A stretch of 32,717 nucleotides of DNA. Origin: Actinomycetota bacterium. GTDB lineage: Bacteria > Actinomycetota > Geothermincolia > Fen-727 > Anoxymicrobiaceae. Of the stretch, positions 1-5,986 are shown piece by piece; positions within the stretch are counted from its first letter, which is position 1; every line of letters begins with the position of its first letter. The stretch lies in assembly GCA_018896525.1 (NCBI GenBank), contig JAHIMR010000072.1:1-32717 (forward strand), in the 5' to 3' direction. The notes under the pieces were generated by a model, which worked only from the letters and a program-made list of their open reading frames with translations, was not told the origin of the DNA and ran no database searches. The position numbers and the translations under genes were made by a program.

Positions 1-128
1 CCCTAAGATTAGGTCTCCCATCCGGATAACGGAGTAAGACTCCTTGCAGACTACAAGGTGGATAGGCCGGAGGTGTAAGCGTGGCAACACGTTCAGCCGA
101 CCGGTACTAATAAGTCGAGGGCTTGGTT
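1..128 (+). rRNA. rrl: 23S ribosomal RNA, 3' end (partial)
   Basis: The first bases match the conserved 3' end of bacterial 23S rRNA, including the stretch with GTTCAGCCGACCGGTACTAA followed by the closing helix strand near GGGCTTGGTT. The 5' part lies outside the window. The end near 128 is judged from the usual terminal helix and may be off by a few bases. It is followed by 5S, so this is the downstream end of a normally ordered rRNA operon. Confidence 0.95.
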
Positions 129-157
129 CGACCGAGCATACGCTGTGTAGCTTTGAG

Positions 158-195
158 GGCGCGAGGGAGCGCCACATAGGGCGCTAAGAAGCGCC
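158..195 (+). other. Twin hairpins in the 23S-5S spacer
   Basis: Two consecutive hairpins share the same five-base stem, GGCGC / GCGCC. The first is 158-162 with 169-173 (loop GAGGGA), the second 180-184 with 191-195 (loop TAAGAA). They sit between the 23S end and the 5S start, where precursor processing occurs. A role as RNase processing stems is inferred. The repetition of the stem is seen directly. Confidence 0.5.
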
Positions 196-206
196 GCATA
201 ATAAGA

Positions 207-319
207 ACGGTGGCCATAGCGGAGGGGATCACCTGTAACCATTTCGAACACAGAAGTTAAGCCCTCCAGCGCCGATGGTACTGCAGGGGCAGCCCTGTGG
301 GAGAGTAGGTAGCCGCCGA
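207..319 (+). rRNA. rrf: 5S ribosomal RNA
   Basis: The sequence has the conserved 5S core: GGTGGCCATAGCGGAGGGG, then CGAACACAGAAGTTAAGCCC, CAGCGCCGATGGTACTGC, and GTGGGAGAGTAGGTAGCCGCC. Helix I closes between CGGTGGC (208-214) and GCCGCCG (312-318), which sets the ends within one or two bases. It is directly followed by a strong intrinsic terminator. Confidence 0.95.
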
Positions 320-327
320 CCTTTATC

Positions 328-356
328 AAAAGGCCCGGAATTGCTCCGGGCCTTTT
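328..356 (+). terminator. Intrinsic terminator of the rRNA operon
   Basis: A perfect 11-bp stem, AAAAGGCCCGG (328-338) with CCGGGCCTTTT (346-356), encloses a 7-nt loop. The 3' arm ends in four T followed by ATT. It lies 9 bases after the 5S end and is a textbook rho-independent terminator. Confidence 0.92.
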
Positions 357-464
357 ATTCGTGGTGTCGAAATGCCCGCGGGGAACGTTATTCTGATATC
401 ATTGCGCCGTTCAACTGTTGACCGGTGGTCGTGGGTGGTACGGCCCGGATGGGGTGGTCGAAAG

Positions 465-1802
465 ATGGCGGATGTAAGGCCTTTTAGAGGGATACGGTAC
501 AACCAGGAGGCGATAGGGGACCTGTCACTGGTGGTAGCCCCCCCCTACGATGTCATCAGCGACCAGGAGAGGGACTCGCTTTACAACAGGCACCCTTATA
601 ACGTGGTTCGTCTGATACTCAACCGTCTCAGGAAGAGCGATAACGACGCCGAGGCGCCGTATCTCAGGGCCGGACAGTTCCTTTCACGGTGGCGTGACCA
701 GAGGATAATAGTCCAGGACGACGCGCCCGCTTTTTACCTTTACCGGCAGAGGTACCTCCTGGAGGGACAGTACAGGGAGTGTACCGGTATCGCCGCGAGG
801 GTCAGGGTGGAGGAGTTCTCCCACGGCGGGATACTCCCCCACGAGGACATCATGCCCAAGCCGCTGGAGGACCGGATCAAGCTGCTGGAGCACACCATGA
901 CAAATTTCAGCATGGTGCAGACGCTTTACTCCGACCCTGAGGAAAAGCTCAAGGACCGGATACTCTCGGAGATGGAGAGGTTTCCGCTGGCGCAGTTTCA
1001 GACCGCGGACGGGATTGCCCATGACCTGTGGGGGGTGGCCGACGAGCGGTTCACAGTGAAGCTGGCGTCGTTCTTCGGAAAGAAGACCCTGTACATCGCC
1101 GATGGACACCACCGGTACCAGACCGCGCTGGAGTACAGCCGGGCATTGCGCTCTTCGGGGGAGAGCGCCGGTGATGACGATCCCAGGAACTTCCTGCTGA
1201 TGATGATCGTGGAGATGGAGAACCCCGGGCTGTCACTGCACCCGGTGCACCGGGTGCTGGTGGGGGAGCGCACGGTGGAAGCCGACGCGCTGCTCCGATC
1301 CCTGGGTTCATGGTTTGAAGTGGCGACGGTTGATGTGCCCCGGGGGGCGCGCAGCGGACAGGTGTATCACCTGCTCGAGCGGATGGAGAAATCAGCGAAC
1401 TCCACAACGGTGTTTGGGGCGTTCGTCAGGGAGACGGACAGGTTCCTGCTGCTTTCGTTGAAGTCGAACCTGGACCCCCTGGAGGTTGTGGAGGGCGACT
1501 ACTCGGAGGATTACAAGAGGCTGGACGCCACAGTACTGCACAAGTTGGTGCTGGAGAAAACGCTGGGGATCCCTCCCGACCGGGAGTCGGTCCAGGGAAA
1601 CCTGCTTTTCACCAGGGACCCCGTAATGGCGGTACGGGAGGTGGATGGAGGCCGGGGCTCGATGGCGTTCTTCCTGAACCCCCCCAGGGTCGAGCAGGTA
1701 AGGGATGTTGCCGACCACGGGGAGAGAATGCCCCAGAAGTCAACGTACTTCTTTCCCAAGCCGTGTTCCGGCGTGGTGATGAACGACATCACGACCTGGT
1801 GA
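465..1802 (+). CDS. DUF1015 family protein
   Basis: This 445-aa protein belongs to the DUF1015 family. It opens with the typical MADVRPFRGIRYN and has APPYDVIS shortly after, plus the family signature ADGHHRYQTAL at about residues 212-222. I chose ATG 465 because homologues begin at MADVRPF and GGGGTGG lies about 8 bases upstream. An in-frame ATG at 372 would add an unconserved, arginine-rich 31-residue extension. The biochemical function is not established. The DGHHR motif resembles the phosphate-binding motif of ParB/SerK-type proteins, so a small-molecule kinase or nucleotide-linked activity is possible, but that is inference. The gene stands alone after the rRNA operon and converges on the radical SAM gene. 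Confidence 0.88.
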   Translation: MADVRPFRGIRYNQEAIGDLSLVVAPPYDVISDQERDSLYNRHPYNVVRLILNRLRKSDNDAEAPYLRAGQFLSRWRDQRIIVQDDAPAFYLYRQRYLLEGQYRECTGIAARVRVEEFSHGGILPHEDIMPKPLEDRIKLLEHTMTNFSMVQTLYSDPEEKLKDRILSEMERFPLAQFQTADGIAHDLWGVADERFTVKLASFFGKKTLYIADGHHRYQTALEYSRALRSSGESAGDDDPRNFLLMMIVEMENPGLSLHPVHRVLVGERTVEADALLRSLGSWFEVATVDVPRGARSGQVYHLLERMEKSANSTTVFGAFVRETDRFLLLSLKSNLDPLEVVEGDYSEDYKRLDATVLHKLVLEKTLGIPPDRESVQGNLLFTRDPVMAVREVDGGRGSMAFFLNPPRVEQVRDVADHGERMPQKSTYFFPKPCSGVVMNDITTW

Positions 1803-1858
1803 CGCGAACCGCCACGAATTGACCCCACCTCAATCCCCCCCGAGACCCCCCATCCCGG

Positions 1859-1880
1859 CCTTCCCCCAGCGGGGGGAAGG
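1859..1880. terminator. GC-rich hairpin between convergent genes
   Basis: CCTTCCCCC (1859-1867) pairs with GGGGGAAGG (1872-1880) around a 4-base loop. It lies in the 113-bp gap between the ends of the DUF1015 gene (plus) and the radical SAM gene (minus), so it could stop transcription from both sides. There is no T tract. It may instead be a dispersed hairpin repeat. Confidence 0.45.
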
Positions 1881-1915
1881 GGCAGAAGGGGGAAGGGAGC
1901 CCATCGAGGAAAGAG

Positions 1916-2797
1916 TCAAAGCGCCCGGAACGACTCCGGCCGGAGAAGTGAGCTGTCGGCAAGCCCCCTGTCGATCACCTCGAGCATGCGCTCCTTGTCC
2001 CCGGGCAGCGTACCGCCGATAGGGAGGTAGTTGGATGCGTGGTTGGTACGGAAAGTGCACTCTCCCTCCACCTCCAGGTTTTCCAGGAACAACCTGAGTT
2101 CCTCCAGGATGCTGGTGGGGTTCATTATCTCGAACTCGCCTTTTCTATACTTTTGATACAGCGACGTGCCGGGAAGGAGCATCAGGGTGAGGGCGCTCAG
2201 GTAACGGGGGTTCATCTGGTTTACCGCAGTGGCGGAGTCCAGTGCGTGCTGATGGCTCATAGCGTTGCTGCCGAGGCCGAGCAGCACGATGACCGACATG
2301 TCGATGAAGGCGTCCTGGGCCTTTCTCACCGCCTGGACCATCTCCCGGGCGGTCGCGCCCTTGCGCATCCCTTCGAGTATCTCGTCGTTTCCGCTCTCAA
2401 GTCCTATGTAGCCGATGCCCAGCTTCTTCGAGCGAAGAGTGGCAAGCTCCTCGGGGCTCTTGGTCAGGATGTCACGGGCATTGGCGTAGATGCCCACCCT
2501 CTCCAGGGCGGGGAAGTGCTCGTCCAGGCAGTCAAGTATCCTCTCCAGCTCGTCGGTGGACAGACACAGCGCGTCGCCGTCGCATAGAAACACCCTGCGG
2601 ATAGACGGGTTATAGCGGGAGGCCAGCTCGATGTCCCCCTTGACCTTTTCAAACTTCCTTACCCCGAACTTGGTGTAGTTGTAGGTGATGCAGAACGCGC
2701 ACCGGTTGTGGGAGCAGCCGTAGGTGACCTGCAGCAGGAAGCTCCCCGCCTCCGACGGCGGCCTGATAACGATACCCTGGTGCTGCCGCTCGCTCAA
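1916..2797 (-). CDS. Radical SAM protein
   Basis: This 293-aa protein carries a cysteine cluster C28-x4-C33-x2-C36 in VTYGCSHNRCAFC near the N-terminus, which would bind a 4Fe-4S cluster and SAM. Later radical SAM core features are LCDGDALCL (GGE-like strand region), GIGYIGLESG, and a typical LPGTSLYQKYR segment. The spacing x4 differs from the classical x3 but fits a Elp3/HemN-like branch with GCSHN motifs. The substrate is unknown. The start is TTG at 2797, whose TTGA overlaps the stop of the upstream crotonase gene. GGAAG precedes it, so translation is probably coupled. No B12-binding or other accessory domain is visible. Confidence 0.85.
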   Translation of the reverse strand: MSERQHQGIVIRPPSEAGSFLLQVTYGCSHNRCAFCITYNYTKFGVRKFEKVKGDIELASRYNPSIRRVFLCDGDALCLSTDELERILDCLDEHFPALERVGIYANARDILTKSPEELATLRSKKLGIGYIGLESGNDEILEGMRKGATAREMVQAVRKAQDAFIDMSVIVLLGLGSNAMSHQHALDSATAVNQMNPRYLSALTLMLLPGTSLYQKYRKGEFEIMNPTSILEELRLFLENLEVEGECTFRTNHASNYLPIGGTLPGDKERMLEVIDRGLADSSLLRPESFRAL

Positions 2798-3582
2798 CTT
2801 CCATCACCGTTCTGTTGCCCGGAAGCCTTGCTTCTCATCTCCTCCAGGACGTGGCTGATGCAGATGCTCTGCGCCTGCGCCTCCTGCTCCAGTCCCGCCT
2901 CCACGCTGCCGTCGAAGCAGCGGTCGATGCATATCTTGCACAGGCCGACCGCCACCGGGGATAGTCCCTCCAGGTGCCTCGCCAGCGACATTGCCTCGCC
3001 TGCCAGCTCCTCCGGCGGGTACACCGCGTTCACCAGACCTATCCTGTCGGCCTCGGCGGCGTCAATCCTCTTTCCGGTCATGATCAGTTCCCTGGCGCGG
3101 TGGATGCCGATCTGCCGGGGAAGGCGACGGGTCGCGCCCAGGTCTGTCACCAGCCCGAGGTTGACCTCCAGGAGCCCGAAGATCGCATCGGTGGACGCCA
3201 GTATCATGTCGCAGGCCAGCGCGATCTCGGTGCCAGCCCCCAGTGCGGGGCCGTTCACCATCGCTATCACCGGTTTTTCCAGTAGCTCGAACGCCCGAAA
3301 GTTGCGTTGCATCTTTCTTACTATAGTCCGGAAATCGGTGATGCTTATATCCATGAACTGTCCCATCGAGCTCAAGTCCAACCCGGCGCAGAACGCGGAG
3401 CCACGCCCGGTTATGATGAGAACCTTTATCCCGGGATCGTCGGAAATATACTGCGCGGCGACGCCCAACTCGTTGAACATCGTGTGGTCCATGGCGTTTC
3501 TCTTGTCGGGGCGGTCCATGTAAAGGACGGCGGTGCCCCCGTCTCTTTCAACGGTCAACGTTTCCATCTCAGGCGGCTGCAT
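2794..3582 (-). CDS. Enoyl-CoA hydratase/isomerase family protein
   Basis: This is a 262-aa crotonase-fold protein. Oxyanion-hole elements are seen at about residues 62-71 (SAFCAGLDLS) and 112-120 (PALGAGTEI). Acidic candidates are E119, E139 and D147. The E139/D147 spacing of eight is like that of dienoyl-CoA isomerases (ECH1), while E119 is the usual hydratase glutamate, so the reaction (hydration or double-bond shift of an acyl-CoA) is not decided. ATG 3582 has GGAGGT five bases upstream. The gene overlaps the radical SAM gene by four bases and they likely form an operon. A foldback element starts 14 bp upstream of the start. Confidence 0.9.
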   Translation of the reverse strand: MQPPEMETLTVERDGGTAVLYMDRPDKRNAMDHTMFNELGVAAQYISDDPGIKVLIITGRGSAFCAGLDLSSMGQFMDISITDFRTIVRKMQRNFRAFELLEKPVIAMVNGPALGAGTEIALACDMILASTDAIFGLLEVNLGLVTDLGATRRLPRQIGIHRARELIMTGKRIDAAEADRIGLVNAVYPPEELAGEAMSLARHLEGLSPVAVGLCKICIDRCFDGSVEAGLEQEAQAQSICISHVLEEMRSKASGQQNGDGS

Positions 3583-3596
3583 GATACCTCCATTCT

Positions 3597-3762
3597 AGTG
3601 CCCTGTCTCATAAATACAATGGCATTCGAACGCCGCTGCATCCACACCGGCTGCGTTCCGCTCCCAGGACGTACTACAGGAGTACGGCCCTGGTCGCGCG
3701 CCTTGCCGGAAGCGGCGCACCGACGCTCTCGGTGCGTCACCGTACTTATGAGACGGGACACT
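3597..3762 (-). mobile_element. 165-bp foldback element, copy A
   Basis: This is a 166-bp non-coding unit with 21-bp terminal inverted repeats. The left end reads AGTGCCCTGTCTCATAAATA and the reverse-complemented right end reads AGTGTCCCGTCTCATAAGTA. Internally it has a GTACT/AGTAC hairpin and GC-rich arms that also pair, so nearly the whole unit can fold back. It fills the gap between the C45 gene end (3770) and the crotonase start (3582). It has no room for a transposase, so it would be a MITE-like passenger. Confidence 0.85.
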
Positions 3763-3769
3763 AACGCGA

Positions 3770-5437
3770 TTACATCAAACAAACGTCGCCGTTGGCGAAG
3801 TCCATCAACACATTGCCCAGGTCTCTTTCCCGAAACCCTTTTTTCCCGCCCAGGGCGGCGGCCTTCGATGTCAGGGTGGCGCTTGCCTGGTCCTCGGAAA
3901 GATCGCCATATATAATGGCGGATTCCTCCCCGCGGTCCATCAGGTCCAGGATGCGGGCTTTCCACAGCAGTGTTACCGCCTTACCGGGCTCGACGTTTTC
4001 CAGGGTGAGCGACCTGTCCAACGACGACAGCGCGCCGCGCAGGTTTCCCACCTTGGCGCGCGCTATGCCTTCCATTAAGGGGAATGTGGGCTCCGCGGGG
4101 TCGATCTCGGAGCATTCGCCGAGTATCATGAGTACGCGGTTGAGGTCACCGGAGCCCATGTACTCCTTGTACGCGTCGAGGTACCGGTCCTGAGCCGATG
4201 TCGTTCTTACGGTGGGTGGGCGGCCGCCTTCAAGGCGGCCCTCCGAGGAACGACCTTCCCCAAGTTCGGTGTCCAGGTCAAAGCCCACGAAACCGCCCTT
4301 GGAGGTGGGAGCGGGCGACTCGGAAACCCAGAACCGCTTGTCGTTGAGACTGAAAATGACGCTCGAGAGGTTGTTGATGCCTGAAATGGTGCAGCCGGCC
4401 GACCTCTCGCGACCGGAAATCACGTCGAAGTGGTCCCCAAGGATTCCGGCCATGCGCGACGTCCCGGAGCGCGGCCCGGACGCCAGGGAGGCCGCCCTAT
4501 CGAAGCGGGCGTGGCCGCTGATGGCGGAGCCAAGGTTCGGTTGTAGCTCCCGGCAGGACAGCTCGTCGTCCTGGAAGCAGTTGGTGGCGATCAGTATATG
4601 GTCTTGTGTCCAGCGCGGTTTCTGGCACACCGCGGACATCTCCAGCGCGGCCGCCTTGTGGGTGCGGCCCCCGGCGATGAGTATGGTCCAGCCTGCGGTA
4701 GCGCGGAAGCCGGAAGCGACGTCGATGGCCTCCTCCACGGTGCCGGCAGTGCGGAGTATGCTGTGGGCGATCTCCATGATCGGGGTGCCCCTGGGGTTGT
4801 AGTCGAGGGATCCGTGCTGGTGGACCGCAACCGCGAGTCCGTCCTCGTTGATGGCGGTTATCCCGCTGGTGGGAAGCCCCGCGGTGGCGATTGAGCAGAA
4901 CGCCTTGCCCTTGTCCGGGTGATGGAAGAGTATAGCCGGGTTCTCATCCCAGTATCCGGCACCCCAGAAGTCGAAATTCCTGGCGAACAGCAGGGAGTCG
5001 GGTGTTTCGCGGACAACGCTGGTGCAGCCCGGACAGGGAAGCGACGGCCCCGGTTTTCTACGGCTCCCGGCAGCCGCTCCGAAGCACTGGAGAACGTCAG
5101 CAAGCACCAGCGCCTCGGCGAGATGCTCCTGCTTCATCCCAAGGCCGACCGCGAGGCCTCGCATCTCCTCCAGGGTGTCGGAGTCCCTGCTCCTGGTGAA
5201 CCCGATGGCCAGCTTGCGTTTGAGCTTGCATATCGCCCTGTACTTCCAGGATCCGGGCGGGTATGTTTTCAACGCCAGGGCTTCCGGGAGCATCCTGTAG
5301 AAGTTGATGGTGTCGCGTACGCGGTAGCGCATGAGCGTACCATGCTGAAGGCCCCTCTCAAACGATGTGCCCTTGAGGTGAAGCACCCAGAGCTTTCCGA
5401 CCCTATCGACGTTTCCCTTGCCGAACCTCTGTGCCAC
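3770..5437 (-). CDS. C45 autoproteolytic acyltransferase with TPR-like C-terminal region
   Basis: The protein (555 aa) resembles acyl-CoA:6-aminopenicillanate acyltransferase-type Ntn hydrolases (peptidase family C45). C138 in CPGCTSVV is the expected nucleophile, exposed by cleavage between G137 and C138. ARNFDF at about 152-157 is the usual following motif, and GITAINEDGLAV supports the fold. Residues from about 420 to 545 look helical and TPR-like (for example AEPTFPLMEGIARAKVGN), an extension not usual for the family. The start is GTG 5437 with AGGGAG six bases upstream. Longer reading frames run into the foldback element and are spurious. No signal peptide is obvious. The substrate is unknown. 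Confidence 0.82.
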   Translation of the reverse strand: MAQRFGKGNVDRVGKLWVLHLKGTSFERGLQHGTLMRYRVRDTINFYRMLPEALALKTYPPGSWKYRAICKLKRKLAIGFTRSRDSDTLEEMRGLAVGLGMKQEHLAEALVLADVLQCFGAAAGSRRKPGPSLPCPGCTSVVRETPDSLLFARNFDFWGAGYWDENPAILFHHPDKGKAFCSIATAGLPTSGITAINEDGLAVAVHQHGSLDYNPRGTPIMEIAHSILRTAGTVEEAIDVASGFRATAGWTILIAGGRTHKAAALEMSAVCQKPRWTQDHILIATNCFQDDELSCRELQPNLGSAISGHARFDRAASLASGPRSGTSRMAGILGDHFDVISGRERSAGCTISGINNLSSVIFSLNDKRFWVSESPAPTSKGGFVGFDLDTELGEGRSSEGRLEGGRPPTVRTTSAQDRYLDAYKEYMGSGDLNRVLMILGECSEIDPAEPTFPLMEGIARAKVGNLRGALSSLDRSLTLENVEPGKAVTLLWKARILDLMDRGEESAIIYGDLSEDQASATLTSKAAALGGKKGFRERDLGNVLMDFANGDVCLM

Positions 5438-5475
5438 CGCCAACTCCCTGCTTGAAAACCGCGAACCCGGGCTAT

Positions 5476-5805
5476 GGTGCCCCGTCTCACAAATACAATG
5501 GCATTCGAACGCCGCTGCATCCGCTCCGGCTGCGTTCCGCTCCCTCGAAGTACTATAGTAGTACGTTTTAGCACCCCGCTCCATGAATACGCTGGCATTC
5601 GAACGCCGCTGCATCCACTCCGGCTGCGTTCCGCTCCCTCGACGTACTACAGGAGTACGTCTTCAGTCGCGCGCCTTGCCTGAGCGGCGCTTCGACGCTC
5701 TCGGTGCATCACCGTATTCATGGAACGAGGCACTGAGTCGCGCGCCTTGCCGGCGCGGCGCATCGACGGTCTCGGTGCATCACCGTACTTATGAGACGGG
5801 ACAGT
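5476..5805 (-). mobile_element. Foldback element, outer copy B1, split by copy B2
   Basis: The outer ends read GGTGCCCCGTCTCACAAATA and, reverse-complemented, ACTGTCCCGTCTCATAAGTA, the same GTCTCA subtype as copy A. The left piece is 5476-5569 (94 bp) and the right piece 5735-5805 (71 bp), which sum to 165 bp, the normal unit length. The two pieces join in register with other copies. The interruption is itself a complete element (5570-5734). Confidence 0.82.
5570..5734 (-). mobile_element. Foldback element, inner copy B2 (nested)
   Basis: This is a complete 165-bp copy inside B1. Its left end is AGCACCCCGCTCCATGAATA and its reverse-complemented right end is AGTGCCTCGTTCCATGAATA. The central hairpin GACGTACT / AGTACGTC is perfect. 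Nesting of one copy in another shows that the element was mobile. No target duplication is apparent, because the outer copy has normal length once the inner one is removed. Confidence 0.82.
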
Positions 5806-5866
5806 AGCCGTTCCTTTTACCTCAACCGTGCACAATAGTAACCGAACAGGGGTTAGGAGGGAAAGA

Positions 5867-5920
5867 TTGAGCGCTCATGGATGGAACCCGGTCGGCGGAT
5901 TCATCAACAACAACGAGTAA
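5867..5920 (+). CDS. Possible 17-residue peptide
   Basis: TTG 5867 follows AGGAGGG (5855-5861) by five bases, a near-ideal Shine-Dalgarno. The frame encodes MSAHGWNPVGGFINNNE and stops at TAA 5918-5920, upstream of the promoter-like TATAAT for the secreted protein gene. It could be a leader peptide or a relic, and no homology is recognised. Low confidence because such a short frame can arise by chance. Confidence 0.25.
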   Translation: MSAHGWNPVGGFINNNE

Positions 5921-5940
5921 CTATGATAGGGTTTTTCGTT

Positions 5941-5946
5941 TATAAT
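5941..5946 (+). promoter_or_regulatory. -10 box of the secreted repeat protein gene
   Basis: A perfect TATAAT lies 41 bases upstream of ATG 5987. No good -35 hexamer is seen at 16-18 bases upstream. The downstream leader contains the near-palindrome GTAGGTATATCTAC just before the ribosome binding site GAAGGGG. Confidence 0.5.
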
Positions 5947-5986
5947 TAGATGTGAGTGTAGGTATATCTACAGAAGGGGTTAGAGT

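Noticed and set aside
3582-3625. Promoter TTGTAT-16-TAGAAT formed at the junction of element A and the crotonase gene
   Set aside because: The -10 box ends ten bases before the start codon and would place the Shine-Dalgarno at or before the transcription start. It would not give a normal transcript for this gene.
5438-5614. N-terminal extension of the C45 gene reading through element B
   Set aside because: The added residues are encoded by the foldback element (ends and GC arms), lack a ribosome binding site and are replaced by GTG 5437 with a good AGGGAG.
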